Origin: Patella vulgata
Taxonomy: Eukaryota > Mollusca > Gastropoda > Patellidae
Length of the DNA stretch: 64,000 nt
Direction: 5' to 3'
Assembly: GCF_932274485.2 (NCBI RefSeq)
Contig: NC_065879.2
Location: 46,610,936-46,674,935 of the forward strand
Shown: one piece after another, positions 46,521 through 58,500 of the stretch
How the letters are laid out: each line of letters starts with the position of its first letter
Position numbering within the stretch: the first letter of the stretch is position 1
Notes under the pieces: model-generated
What the model was told of the DNA's origin: nothing
Database searches by the model: none
Seen by the model: the letters and a program-made list of their open reading frames with translations, nothing else
Program-made: the position numbers and the translations under genes

Positions 46521-46744
46521 ATAATTTCTTCTTTTTAGCCGCGTTTGAGATGTAATCATCATCTGAGTTGTCAGATAACATGTCCTAACAAACCTGAATA
46601 TCCGATTCAGCTTTCTGAGTATTGTTAACCGCTTGATTAGGGATTGTGCTATCTATTTCTAGATGGTTGCCAATAATAAAACTTTTTGCACCCTGTTTAA
46701 TAACGTTGATAACAGAGTCCTTGTCCGTTGAGTTATTTATACTT

Positions 46745-46820
46745 TTTTTTATGAGTTTTTATTAGAAACAACAGTTGGTGTAATCACCAACTGTTGTTTC
46801 TAATAAAAACTCATAAAAAA
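46745..46820. repeat. Perfect 36 bp inverted repeat with 4 nt loop
   Basis: Arms 46745-46780 and 46785-46820 are exact reverse complements around TAAT; the inner stem is ACAGTTGGTG/CACCAACTGT. It lies inside the LINE ORF1-derived segment. Such near-zero-loop palindromes are usually unstable, so it is either very recent or an assembly or cloning fold artefact. Confidence 0.95.
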
Positions 46821-46899
46821 GTTTCTGTCTTTAAAAGTTGGGGTGTAGTAATTATATGATTCTTTTGGTTTATCCTTATCTAGATTTAATTTATCAGTA

Positions 46900-47632
46900 A
46901 ATATATTTTGTCTCTCAACGCCCCCTCCTCGTGTATTCCTGGGTGACGTTAAAAATAATTTTGCTTCCTTAAATGAAATGAAATTTTCCCCTTACAACGA
47001 GACTCATTATGTCCAAACTTTTGACAGTTTCTACATATTTTGACACAGGGAATATACGGTTACACAGTTCTAATCTGATAACCTAATTTTACTTTTTCCG
47101 GGACCTGACCCCTTTTAAACGTGACTTGTACGTTGTACGGTTCCTGATTTTTTGCCATCTGGGATTATATACCTATATACACTTATTACTTAATACCAAT
47201 TGGATTGAAGGTCGTCTAAGATTCTTCGTTTGTGTATTCACATGGGATAGCATGTAAAATACCATGCTCCTTGGATAGAGATAGGGGTGGGCCTATTACC
47301 ACATCGGCTCCGTTTAGTTGTTCAATCTTGCACGCCATTTCTGCATCAATGACATTTTCAAACGCCAGTCGCACGTTCCCATTTTTCAATATTTTAATTT
47401 CGGGAGTGTCTTTTATTCCCCATTTGCTTTTGATTTCGTCGCCGATCGTTTTAGTTTTTATAGCTATAGATTTTGTATAGTCTTTTGGCTTAACGATGAC
47501 CACTTCGGTGTATTTATTAGTGATTAGTTTATCAGTATGTTTACAACTGCCTACCGTTTTAAAACAGTTAGGAAGTGGTGTTTTTAAAAGACATTCAACA
47601 TAGCTTGAACATTTTGTATTCATGGCCGCCAT
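46900..47632 (-). pseudogene. LINE ORF1, N-terminal part and zinc knuckle
   Basis: It starts with ATG at 47632. The first 138 residues (47632-47216) contain an RRM-like stretch with IKILKNGNVRLAFENVIDAE, as in ORF1 nucleic-acid-binding proteins of Jockey/CR1-like LINEs. Further along the minus strand, near 47040-46990, lies a CX2CX4HX4C knuckle, CRNCQKFGHNESRC. The frame is not continuous between them, so the copy is degenerate. It probably belongs with copy 2 (46198-46520). ORF1 would bind element RNA. Confidence 0.75.
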
Positions 47633-47639
47633 ATTGATT

Positions 47640-48034
47640 CTAAATAGACAAATAAAGTCTTGTGAATAATTCTAGATTTTAATTGAGATTTCGAAGTCAA
47701 ATTACCGAGACAATAAACCGCCCGCTTACAATATTAGTAAATGTTATAGGTTGTAGTAAATTTGTACTTAGCTTGTCGTAATGCTGGATTATCTTTGCTT
47801 GCTTCGCCCGGATGAGCAGAGAGCTGTGTGAATACGTCCATCCAGTTGAATTAATTGAATGTTTATGGTGACATACAATTTGAACTTTCAACTATTTAAT
47901 AAATTTTTTATCATAAACAGTGTTCATCGTAATTAAGTATAAAATTAAACTGACATATGAACGAAAAATCAGACAGTGATTTATAGTTCACACAGGAGCA
48001 AACACACACCGAGAATCAATTCAAACTGTCACAC
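47640..48034. other. No gene recognised
   Basis: AT-rich stretch upstream of the LINE ORF1, possibly including its 5' untranslated part. No supporting signal. Confidence 0.5.
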
Positions 48035-48556
48035 TGGTAAAGGTCGATAATGGCCATTTGAATTGGTTACGGACTGAAGGTCGTAAGTGAAGGTCAAATG
48101 TTAAAAAACTGACTTTGAAAAGTTCAAGTTCCCTGCTTTCACCCCGGACATTAACCTTGAAAGTACAGCAAGAACAACAACAACAGCTCGATCGGAAATT
48201 TGAAGTCAGGGTCAACGTCAAGGTCACGGCGATATTCACAAGTAAAGGCCAACCCAGCTAATCAACGCCAAACTGTCGTTTATAAAAAATGGTGGCTTAG
48301 CGCAAAAATTAGGCAGCGTTAGGCAGGAAGCGCACTGTGTCGGAATCCATCTTAGTGTCTTGTTATTCGAGTCTAAATAGTCATCACAGAAAATGGCACT
48401 TAACAGATAAACTCATATCGGTAAAATAAACAGTTATTGATCGATTCGTCTGAAATTTGGTGTGAGATCATGGCTTGTCCCCCTTAACATCCCCTGAAAA
48501 TTTCAAAGTCTCTACTACCATGGGAACTGGTAGAGGTGCGGAAGTGCAATAGCGCC
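48035..48556 (+). mobile_element. FB1 right-half fragment
   Basis: It runs from AAGTGAAGGTCAAATGTT through ATTCACAAGTAAAGGCCAAC and GGGAACTGGTAGAGGTGCGG to the same right end GTGCAATAGCGCC at 48556. The matching left arm is missing. The shared precise end supports the FB1 boundary called at 16356. Confidence 0.88.
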
Positions 48557-49711
48557 CAACTTTGGACAGTTAATTAAATGTATTAAAAGATGGTGCAATT
48601 ATTGTTCGTCTGCTGTAAGGTTCAACACATGAAAAACAAGCCAACAGCGAGGCTGGTGTCCCCCGCCGAAATCCCAAAGCGGCGATTAAAAAATTTGATT
48701 TTGCCGATAAATTTGGGCGATACTGGCGAGAACTGGTGGAAAAAATCTTAAAATGCTAATCGTATTTATCCTGGATTAACCATTATTGAGTGTCAATAAT
48801 GGCGGGATACTATAAATTAATGAACTGGCTGATAATCCGGATCGCGTCAATGAGTAATACTAATCAGTTGTTAATGATTAGTTGCTTGATGATTGCCAAT
48901 GATATATATATATATATATATAAAGCCTATTTACTCATATTGATTAATCCAAGCGATGATTATTTGATGTTTCATTTAATCAAAATGGCCGACAGGTTGT
49001 TAACTTACATACATTGTACCTGTAAAGTAATTCCTGGGACATAACTCTGTTTAGCTTATTGCTCCAGACTGGTCTGTAACAGGAAATGACTGTGGGGTTT
49101 GTTGGGAAGGATATAAGATTTAATGGTGGACCATGTGTAAAGTGGTTCAAACTCATTAAATTTTACAACACATAGACAATAATTCAGGCTTATTTTAGCA
49201 TTATATGATAAGACTTATCATAAAAACTTCATTCATTAACAATCGAAGTCTGGCCACGTTTGATTTTTGAAGATATAACCATTTAGGCATGTTTGAAAAA
49301 ATTGGTTGAAATTGTGTTCAAGTACATTATCGAGGCAGTTAACTCTTTGTGACATAAACGAGTTATGGTTTTTGGTCAAAATAAAAGTAGAATTACGTTC
49401 CTGGAAAGAAAATGTCTTCGTCACAGTCGAGAAACATCGTTTATTTTCTTGCCGCGAAGTAACGGAATACACTCTAGGAGACGATTGAATTTTCAACATC
49501 TGCACGCATGCGCAAACGCTTAGGTTTTTTTTTAAAGATATGCCGACAATTCAAATGTCTTAATATTAACTACTTATAATGCTACAGTGGCAATTAAAAT
49601 ACACCTTTAGCTGGATATCACAAGATCAAAGTTTGATATGAATTGTTTAAAGATTAGCCTAATATTAAAATGAATAGCGATTCCATCTCTGTATCCTCAC
49701 AGACACCCGTC

Positions 49712-49761
<50 letters not shown>

Positions 49762-50985
49762 GAGGTATATAAATCTGATAATTCAACACTTTAATGTTAG
49801 TCCCATAGATAAATAAATATATTGTGCAGTATGATGTTTGTTATGAAAAAAGGACAATTTGTCGGATAAAGTAGAGGAAAATATAATAACATGTAATACG
49901 GAGAGAGATGGATAAAGACCTCTATAAATCTAATAAATTTAACACTAACTTTATTATTTGTCCCCCAGATAAATAAATATATTGTGTGCCCTATGATATT
50001 TTATGAAACAAAAACACATTGCGGAATAAAGTTCGAGGAAAGTATTCTACGAAATAATTAAATAAGATACTCTAAAATTAATTTACACCAAGTTACCGAA
50101 AAGTGTCTGGAAAATTAAGACTACAAATAAAAATTTTGTTTCGGTTATTTTCCAGTCTCAAATAGTTCGGCGTATTTAGATCTAGCAAATATTTGTTTTC
50201 TAAACTCACGAGAGCGGCACGTAAACGAAGGTTGTAACCACTAAATAAAAGTAAATCTCAAAGTGTTGTAAATGGACAACCTTATTTGACTAATAGATGG
50301 GTGATAACAGAAAAATAAATTGAGGGAAAAAGAGGTGTAAGGGAAAGACTGGTGACCAGCATGTTCCGGAAGCAACGACCGCGAGTTTTACAACATCTAG
50401 TCGTTGCTTCAATACTCAACAATTCCCGAATTTTTTCGCTCGTTGTGTTTACACGTGACTAATTAGCATTGTCCAATCAGAGGTCGTGGCACATAACACA
50501 CTGTAAACAAATATGGCGGCCTCCATAGAAAAAAAAATAGACAAGTATACAGCCTTTGTTGATCAACCATGATTTCCATCAACCTTGACATTGATCGAAC
50601 CTTGAACTTTGCAACTCGATTGTCACATGTAGGCATTTTAGCTAGAAGCGCGAGACTTGATAATCGTAATAATATTTTAACGAAGGAATCTGATAGGATC
50701 ACAAGCTGGGCTTATACCCAATCGAAATTAGTGCTAAAATATGCGGGGTATTACGTGAAGGGCTTGGTAAGATGTACGTAGTTAAGACGAGATCAAGCCT
50801 TCTATTGAAGATGGGTGGCCAGAGGCTTTGAAGAACAAAAATTTATTCAATCAGATTCACCCACCAGCTAGTAAAAAAACTTTACGTATATTTCTGTTTC
50901 TAGCTTCATCGTTTTCTTGGAAATGTAATACAATATATATTAAAGCTGCCCTTCTTCAAGGCCAAGATATGGACATATATCTTAG
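48557..50985. other. Mostly non-coding, microsatellites and a short duplication
   Basis: No confident gene. There is a (TA)n run near 48902-48922 and a (GA)n run at about 49723-49758. Two copies of a segment of about 120 bp lie 155 bp apart (49766 and 49921, sharing AGATAAATAAATATATTGTG). At 50513 an ATGGCGGCC start gives only a short frame. The frame 50569-50781 contains a GTAAGA donor-like site near 50767 but no recognisable domain. Confidence 0.5.
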
Positions 50986-51565
50986 TGTATAACGGTGATA
51001 GATTCACACGTTTTTTTTATATCGGATAAAAATTGTGACCTCTAAAGGGACCACAAGCTAAAAACGTGAATTTTTTTTGTACAATCAAGGGTCCACGACC
51101 TTGATATACCAGATGTTTACACTATTTGCATACGAGGGGCGGACCTTTTGTCCGACAGTTTTGGTCCAATTTTGACAGAATTCGAACTCAACCATCATTG
51201 GGTTGTGACGGTGATATTTTCAAACGTTTTTTTAAATTGGATAAAAATTGTTACCTTTAGAGGGAACACAAGCTTAAAACGCGATTTTTCATACAATCAA
51301 GGGCCAAAATTCAGGAAGTTACTATCTGATATGCCCCAATATCGAAAGGATCCAAGATCTTCGGGTTATAAACATGCACTTCAAGTTTCATCAAAATCCG
51401 ATGAAAATTGTAACCTTTAGAGGGTCTAAAACCTTGATCTACCACATATTTACACCATTTGCGTTATACGAGGGGCGGTCATTTTGTCCGTTAGTTTTGG
51501 TCAGATTTTCACGAAAATCGAAATCAACCTTCATTAAGGTGTAACGGTGAGATATTTAAACGGTA
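50986..51565 (+). repeat. 150-160 bp unit family, internal copy
   Basis: It carries ATCGGATAAAAATTGTGACC, GAGGGGCGG(A/T)C(C/A)TTTTGTCCG and ATATCGAAAGGATCC, the landmarks of the 37441-38106 copy, without the terminus. It is joined on the right by a SINE. The frame 51148-51420 lies within the repeat. Confidence 0.8.
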
Positions 51566-51591
51566 TTGTGAGTATTAAACAGATGTTAAGT

Positions 51592-51904
51592 ATGCATTGG
51601 CCGAGAAAGTTCATCCAGATTTTCCGGCGTGGTTCTCCCTTGTCAGTGATGCAGGACGGAGGGGCTGACAAGGAAAGCTGTCTAGTCGTTCGGATGGGAC
51701 GAAAAACCGAGGTCCCGTGTACACATTGGCGTGCACGTAAAAGATCCCTTGGCAGTTGGAATTCGATATAAGAGTAGGCCGTAGTGCCGCTGTCCGGGCA
51801 GAATTTCCCTCATAGCACACTGTATGGCGTATGCCCGTCTTCATTAGCCCAGGTTAGGAGCAGAACAGTAGGACGTTAAACTCCATTTCATTTCATTTCA
51901 TTTA
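51592..51904 (+). mobile_element. tRNA-derived SINE, 5' truncated
   Basis: It starts inside the core at GCATTGGCCGAGAAAGTTCA and runs to an ATTTCATTTCATTT tail. The tRNA-like head is missing, and no clear TSD is seen. Confidence 0.87.
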
Positions 51905-52845
51905 ATAGTGTGATATTTATTGGATTTAAATTATGAAATACGATTGTACCAGAAAACTATTTACACACTTACAAACAGAAATGAATGTGATTTTCACTAA
52001 TATGTAACATGATACCTGAAATTTCGTATTTCGACATTGCACAGCCCCCCCCCCCCGGTAATCATCATAAAGTGCCATCCAAAGTGTCAAGGTGAGTAAA
52101 TATTTTTATTGTGTGCTAGGCAAAAAAGCATTTTCCCACAAAACATTTGTCATTGAACACTTAACATTTGACGTTTTACATTTAACTCTTGCCTTAGTGG
52201 TATTTTGACATTATCATTACCGGTATTATGACTTTGTACATTGTACTTTTTACATATGATCAATAGAAAATACATTGTAGCAGAGCATTTAATATTGGCA
52301 GCGATTCCCTTCCATAGATATCAACCTGGCAAATTGGAAAAATATTTTTTTAATAGAAAACTACTCAAAAAATGGGCTAATTTGGAACTAAATTTGGCTG
52401 ATCTGTTATTCGGACAATAATTGATTTGGACAGACGAAGTTTTGGCTATTAGTGGAACCACCCAGGGCCCTCCTACAAACAGAGTTTTAAGTTTCTACTG
52501 CCAATGATATCTTGGTACTGGCTATTATAAGTTTATACTGGCCAGATACTCAACCCTCTCTGAATTTAATGAAAACCAAACTTTGAGAGTCTATAGTTAG
52601 TTCTTGGCAGGGACTAAGACCAAAGTTGAATGTTACCCACAACTAGCGATCTTTCTACAAACAAAATAAAAAGTAAAAATGACTGTCACAGGCATAATGA
52701 AATAAAAAGGAGAAATAAATTAAAAACACCAAAAATTGGGATAAAATGTTCCGTTTATCATTATTAGCAATACCCCAGATGAAGTGTATGTATGGACATC
52801 TTTACAAATTTAAAATATTCCATTTAATCATTAGCAAGGACGATT
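51905..52845. other. No gene recognised
   Basis: AT-rich sequence with a C-run near 52046. No supported feature. Confidence 0.55.
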
Positions 52846-53065
52846 TAGATTTAAGAGAGAAAAAATGGGTTTAACGTCCACTGGACACAAACTAGGTCAT
52901 TTTGGGACGAACATATGTATGGTCATCTTTACAAAGTTTATATATACCATTCAGTCGTCATCAAGAATGATTTTGACTTCAGAGAGAAATGAGGTTTTAG
53001 GTCCACTCGACACTAGGTAATTTTGGAACTATCATATGATACAGTTTTATTTCAATAATTCGCAT
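52846..53065 (-). repeat. SINE-like fragment with TAGGTCATTT motif
   Basis: It shares AAACTAGGTCATTTTGGGAC and TTTATTTCAATAATTCGC with 2560-2610 and 3180-3230, and the first phrase repeats in diverged form near 53000. No coding. Confidence 0.65.
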
Positions 53066-53513
53066 GAGCGAAAAGAGAATCTGTGAGACAACACTAGACC
53101 ATGTCACCTACAAGCTTGTAATGGAAACCACGGCACTTAACTCCATGACATACCTTATGACCACTTTTGCCTTTACCAATGTCCAATGAAATTTACACAG
53201 AATAAATCTTATATAAATATGATATAGTAATGAAATGAAACATATTTCAGCTCTCGGGTAAACGATCATTATGTTGTCAATAGCTGCAGGGGGTTTGCAG
53301 CAGCATCCCCAGTACATTCTCGTTGCTGGAAATGTTCCGTGGAGCGTCGGGCAACTGATCACAAGCAGTTACGTCGCCCGTGGCTTGCTGAAAGAAATTG
53401 AAGTGTTTCTTAGGGATGTGTATGTTCGAGTGTGTAACAGGTTTTAAGGACACGGAGATTGTAGACCTTCCAGCGACATTAAGGGCCTGGTTACATGGAG
53501 AGGGCTAACCCGT
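53066..53513. other. No gene recognised
   Basis: Sequence upstream of the Myb/SANT-like locus. Minus-strand frames such as 53108-53362 have no recognisable domain. Confidence 0.5.
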
Positions 53514-53657
53514 TTGGGCGAATCGTCTTCTCTGAACGGGGGCCTTGGGTAAGACGTCATTGCAATGCAACCAAATAAAAAAAGCAAGGGCGAATTGTCT
53601 TCTCTAAACGGGGGCCTCGGGTAAGACGTCATTGCAATGCAACCAAATGAAAAAAGC
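53514..53657. promoter_or_regulatory. Tandem 72 bp duplication with CRE and C/EBP-like sites
   Basis: Two adjacent copies (about 53514-53585 and 53586-53657) of a 72 bp unit with about four differences. Each contains AAGACGTCATTGCAATGCAA, in which a GACGTCA (ATF/CREB-type) abuts ATTGCAAT (C/EBP-type). It lies 100-250 bp upstream of the start codon at 53758, so a promoter role is plausible but inferred. Confidence 0.5.
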
Positions 53658-53697
53658 AAAACACTGTTTATATCTAAACCAGGCTACAAGCAGGGCG

Positions 53698-53711
53698 GGC
53701 GCATGCGCATG
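53698..53711. promoter_or_regulatory. NRF-1-like motif
   Basis: GGCGCATGCGCATG contains the NRF-1 palindrome GCGCATGCGC, 50-60 bp before the ATG. The same core occurs in family R copies, so the motif alone is not specific. Confidence 0.45.
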
Positions 53712-53757
53712 GGAAATATTTTCATCTTGGTTCCAATCTTAACCTATAACAATAAAC

Positions 53758-54897
53758 ATGGCGACAAACAAACAAAAGCGAAAGTTGTCAAGCGGGGACT
53801 GTTTAACATCTAACAAGGCAAGGCGTTTTGTTTGGTCACAAGATATGATAAAATCACTAATTGACAGCCTTACTGACTATAAGGTACAGATGGAATACGA
53901 AGGGAAAGATTTCAACGCAGACAAACCACAGCAATACGAAAGTTTGAGAAAATCAATGACTGATTTGTTTCCTGAGAACGAATATCAGGCATTTGGACCC
54001 CCGATTTGCCGCATCCAAATGTATCGGATGACATTGATGACAATGTAACATTTGAAAGTAAGCCGACAGATGTGAAAATTAAAATTAAAGTTGGCTATAA
54101 CAGAATCATTGAGAAGAGTAAAAGAAATTAGACAAAGTTTTAATTCAGCTGTTGAGAAGGGCACTCGATCTGGAGGTGGCAGAATAATAATTGAGTATTA
54201 CGATGCTTTAGCCAAAATTTACAAAGGTTCGCCATCTGCAGAGTCATTTACCCGTGGGATTGATACCGATGCTACCGAGGAATACATATTCCAGTTGTTT
54301 GGAAATACTGGCCAAAATAGATCAGATGATGATGCTTGTACAATAAACTCAGAAGATGTATCCTTGAGTAGCACAAGTAGCAGTACCTCCTTTGCTAAAT
54401 CAAAAATACCCGAAAATATTGTTCCAAAGCTTACTGATGACAAGAGGCGACATATGGAGCGCAGATTGTCTGCTGCACAACGAGACAGTCTATTACTGCA
54501 GCAAAGTAAAGAAGATATGTCAGGAAGAAGGGATTTGATAAATGTCATAAGGGAATCATCGGCTGCCCCAGTTAATGCCTTTGAAAAATTAACTGAAGGC
54601 TTCCTTACTATAGGCAGAGTCTTAACAGAGGCTATAGGAATATTAGCCCAGTCAATGGTATTAGACAACAATCAGCCACCCAATAATAACGCTTGGAATC
54701 ATGGGGCTCACAATTTTACACCCGATAATCGAAACAACCCACCCCACCATAACTCTAGCAGCAGAAACTCACAGTCCAACTATAGAGGTCAACAAAATAT
54801 GCTTGAAGAAAAAACTTATCATGACCTTGATACCGGTGGAAGATATTCCTATGATCAATCAACGTGTAACACAAATTCCTATTCTGGGTCAGATTAG
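53758..54897 (+). pseudogene. Myb/SANT-like DNA-binding protein, apparently frameshifted
   Basis: The start codon sits in a good context (ACATGG). Residues about 20-85 resemble the Myb/SANT-like domain of transposon-associated and lineage-expanded invertebrate proteins: RRFVWSQDMIKSLIDSLTDY, then a PxxYExxRKSM-type helix. The second part (54091-54897) has RVKEIRQSFNSAVEKGTRSG, a serine-rich stretch and KRRHMERRLSAAQRDSLLLQ, all typical of the same family, then an Asn/Ser-rich tail. The two parts are in different frames. Reading moves by one base near the C-run at 53999-54003 (after AFGPP) and again near 54110-54125 (GYNRIIEK to RVKEIRQ). This is either a recent pseudogene or a base-calling problem at short runs. 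Whether it is a host gene or transposon cargo is open. Confidence 0.7.
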
Positions 54898-55062
54898 AGT
54901 TTATTAGGTTAATCTACAATGCACAAACTACATGTATAACAAAAAACAAAAACAACAACTGTTCTTTTGTTTTATTTCTGGACTGACATTGTATAACTAT
55001 ACAAGTTTACAAATAGTAGACATTAAAGTTTATATTTTATTTGTGTAATGTAAATGTCTGTC

Positions 55063-55068
55063 AATAAA
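55063..55068 (+). terminator. Polyadenylation signal
   Basis: AATAAA lies 166 bp after the last stop codon of the Myb/SANT-like locus, at a normal distance for its 3' end. Confidence 0.6.
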
Positions 55069-56114
55069 GATACAAGAAAGCAGTTTTAAGTTAGACCCGC
55101 CAATAAGCAGCTACATACGTTTTAGGGTGACATAGTTTTCAACATACGTAAAATGACCACTCAGATAACTCACACGATTCATTCATTCCCAAACGACTGC
55201 AGGATTTTACGTCGACCACTTGGCCTATCATACCTGACCAATATCAAAATTTTAGCAACACAACATCTCAAGTAGGAGCGTTTTGAAATTTGGGCAAAAA
55301 ATTGGTCGAAATATGTCGAATTTTGACCAAAAACAACAATTTCCAGTTGTACCGGAAGTTGTCATTTAATTTTTGTTCACTGCATCGCGTGACTTCTGTC
55401 GCTTAGGGGTCCCCATATACCAAGTATGATTGAAAATTGCTGACCCCCCTAGTGTACCTGTTAGTATAAAACACTCCGTACTTGACATCTAGGTGTTTTT
55501 ATATGAACATACGAATTAAATGTTTGAAGCCACCTACATTATATTAATATAACATGGTCTTTGTTTATTTTCTTAATGTAGGCCAAAGTTGTCTAAACGC
55601 CTTTGAAGTCTACCCGCTAAAATTTGATAATAACCGTTAAAATATTTGAATGGAAGAATGTTTTGACATAATATCTCACATCACATTTATGAAAGAAGTA
55701 TTCGCTATAACGAGCTTCATCATAATACACTGTCTCTCAGACAACTTCCGGTTAATTTGGCTATTATGAGGTATACCTTATATGGAATCAAAGATGAACA
55801 TTTTTTAGACTATATTCTGATCCAGAAGCATCAGTTTCATATTTTAATGCAACTCAATGGAAGGAGTACTTGACTATCTTTGGCAAACAATCGTTACGTT
55901 ACATCCCACATCGGTCGTGTTGATCGTTTGCAAAATGATCCGTCATAAAATAAAGATTGATAACGTATTCTTGAAGACTCTTCATTGTTTTTAAGCACCA
56001 TCATTGTGGCAATATAATTAGTCATCATGGTCTTTGCTGTTTTATTTCCTTCTTGTGATGACTAAAATAAATGAAACCCAAGCTATCCTTACAATATGAG
56101 TTGTATGTCCAAAT
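55069..56114. other. No gene recognised
   Basis: AT-rich. It carries two ETS-like cores (ACCGGAAGT near 55352; ACTTCCGGTT near 55745) and no coding evidence. Confidence 0.5.
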
Positions 56115-56245
56115 CAGGGGCCTGTTTCACAAAATTTTAACTAAGATAATATTAGATGGATTTTAGTGCTTAGCCAATCAAAATTGTAGTATCTACTAAA
56201 ATTTGGATTTTATCTTTAGTTAAGATTTCGAGAAACAGGGCCCTG
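56115..56245. mobile_element. Short MITE with CAGGGxCCTGTTTC ends
   Basis: A 131 bp segment. The left end reads CAGGGGCCTGTTTCACAAAA, and the reverse complement of the right end reads CAGGGCCCTGTTTCTCGAAA. Similarity continues inward over AACTAAGATAA. The CAGGG start is typical of hAT-type MITEs. The flanking octamers GTCCAAAT and GTCCTTAG match at only five of eight positions, so the TSD is weak. Confidence 0.75.
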
Positions 56246-56401
56246 GTCCTTAGAGGATGTCCAATTCTGGCCCTTACTTGGCGTAATGTTCATATCGGAC
56301 GGTGCCCGATCCAGGTTCTTACTACTGCTGAATGGCCACACAAGGTCCATGGTTCAGTCCAACGCACTACTGACCTTAAATCTAACCAAACTATATTTCA
56401 G

Positions 56402-56487
56402 AAAGTACAGCAAGATTTACGAAAACCTTAACGCTTTTACTCTAGAAGTGACCGCAAACCTGCTGTGCTCTGATGATGATGTGCAGG
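56402..56487 (+). CDS. Possible upstream pappalysin exon
   Basis: A candidate coding exon preceded by TATATTTCAG and followed by GTATGC, one base into a codon. That is the phase needed by the secure exon at 57456. It reads YSKIYENLNAFTLEV and ends SDDDVQ. In vertebrate pappalysins the corresponding LamG strand contains AFTLQV at a similar distance from the next exon. Support is limited to this short resemblance, the splice signals and the phase match. The usual Trp after FTLxV is absent and the flanking frame stays open, so this may be chance. Confidence 0.3.
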
Positions 56488-57455
56488 GTATGCTTAAGGT
56501 CGACCCCGGATCCATTCACTTGATTTGGTCCGCGGTTTTGACTTCTAGGTATCTATTTGTTTATGTGTGGTGCAATTCTCCTGCACTTACCATTAAACAT
56601 TATTTATACTGAATTACAAACCCGATAAATACCTTTAATAATATGCCACACCATGATGCCAAAAATCAAGCGGTGATAAATTGAGTATTATCCTGTTCTT
56701 TAGTATATACAGTCTCATCAATGAATGGTACAATTGGGTACAATATGTCACAATGTGTCAATACCAGCTTGTACTTTAAGTACACAAATCAAATCGTTCA
56801 CAACTCAAGGCTTTTCGATACATCATTTACCTTCTAAAGCAGTAGGCGTATATGAACAACCTTGATGTTATAGAGTTTTGATGTTGATATTAAATAAACT
56901 ACCCACTTCCCGATTCGTAGGGCATAACGTCCGCTTCCGCCGAGGATATCGCAGACAAATGTTTCCAAGGAAACTTGCCTGCAGAGCAAGCCCTGATTGA
57001 GAGGCCATAGTCGGGCATAGCCCGGAATGTCAATGATGGCAGTAGAACGAAAGATCCAACTACCAATCTCACTGGTAACCTATCGCGTTGATGCCATTAC
57101 AGCGTCGTGCGGCTTAGACGATTTTCTTGTCATGTGCTTCAGCTACCACACCCTACACCCCTTAACGAGTGTATTGGCGACCAACGTCCCCCCCCCCCCC
57201 GGGTGACCTCCTATGGATCCCACCCAGTGGGTCTCAAAGTAAAACAGTCTTTCTCCACAGGGATTAGACCATGTAGTCTTTAATTCCAATCTCACTCGAA
57301 GTTGGCGATTAATTCAAATACTTCATGTCTCTCCGTTCTGGGGTTCCCCTTCCCCATATTTTATTAACATTATCAGAAATTCGTGCTTTTCGCGCATGAT
57401 TTTTGTGCATATTTGTTAATGAAAGCTTAACAGTTTTGGTTGTTTCTATTTTTAG

Positions 57456-58500
57456 AGATGGTAGACTCGTGTTCAAGTTATGGTATTGCTAAAGGCTGGT
57501 CGGTTGGAATTGGAACCGTTCGATCGGACGGGGAGCAAAATGCTAGAATATTTTTCTCTTTGCAGACAGGTCGCTCTGGTGCAAGAACAAATATTTACGA
57601 CTATAAATCATTTGTACCTAGCACGTGGATCCACGTAGTCGTTTCCTTTAATGGAAGTGAAATGACACTTTATGTAAATAATGCCAAAGTTGCAGTTAGT
57701 CATAAGCAAATTGGTCCTATATTTCCTTTAGTTAAACAATCATGTAAAGCGTTACGACTCGGGGGCGTTGCTGGTACACGTCCGTATTTCAGGGGGACGT
57801 TAGACGAACTCAATATATGGCCGATCCCTTTATCTCACAGAGAAATAACAGCTATAAGTTATAGACCTTCTCCAGATAATATAGTTCTTAAAGATAGTTT
57901 TGATGACGTGAAACAATGGACGTTCACTGAAGGGCGATCGATAGACATAGTCTCTTCTGACATTCCCATCCACTCTGAAATCAAACTTACAACGCCCCAG
58001 TGTGGACATACTGTCTGTGATGACCCAAAAGTCGTTATCAGTTATGCCAATAGCTGGCAATTAAGGACCAAAAAACAGCTTCGATACAGGATAGTCAATC
58101 TGATGAATGATGACGGTTCCCACCCAACAGTTAAGAATGAACAAATCCAACGACAACACGAAGCTTTAAACAATGCATTTAGATCATACAATATAAGTTT
58201 TCAGTTAGACGTGACATCCATTAAAAATACCTCGCTTAACCAAAAATTAATCATGTTCGGATGTGATCCTTTAGACATTGGAAACGGACAGTGTAATCCC
58301 GAGTGTCAAAACACAAGAACTGGCAATGATGGCGGAGACTGTGATCCCGTGGATGTGGCGTGTGATTTGGGGAAAGTTGGAAATAGCCGATGTGATTACG
58401 AATGCAATCGCCATAATCATCAGTGGGATGGGGGTGATTGTTGTATTCCAGGAAAGAATAGTACCCATTATACATGCTATGACCCCTTTTCGTCGTTGAG
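57456..58500 (+). CDS. Pappalysin-like metzincin, LamG and LNR exon
   Basis: A large internal exon of a pappalysin (PAPP-A family), secreted zinc proteases that cleave IGF-binding proteins in vertebrates; the mollusc substrate is unknown. The acceptor is TTTCTATTTTTAG at 57443-57455 (phase 1), and the donor is GAG|GTAAGA at 58500/58501 (phase 2). In order: the rest of a LamG-like domain (residues about 1-130; GWSVGIGTV, LYVNNAKVAV, LRLGGVAG); the conserved CGHTVCDDPKVVISY region; QLRYRIVNLMNDDGSHPTV with YNISFQLDV; then two Lin12/Notch repeats (CDPLDIGNGQCNPEC..DGGDC and CDLGKVGNSRCDYEC..DGGDC). N-glycosylation sequons NIS and NTS coincide with those of the family. Sequence and domain order match PAPP-A throughout, with no stop or frameshift. 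Confidence 0.95.

Noticed and set aside
50513-50781. First exon of a host gene (ATGGCGGCC start, GTAAGA donor-like site)
   Set aside because: The first frame closes after about 20 codons, the next frame has no recognisable domain, and no downstream exon is visible.
56946-57130. 5S-derived SINE or RNA gene
   Set aside because: A short part recurs near 63570-63615, but no promoter boxes or fold could be supported.
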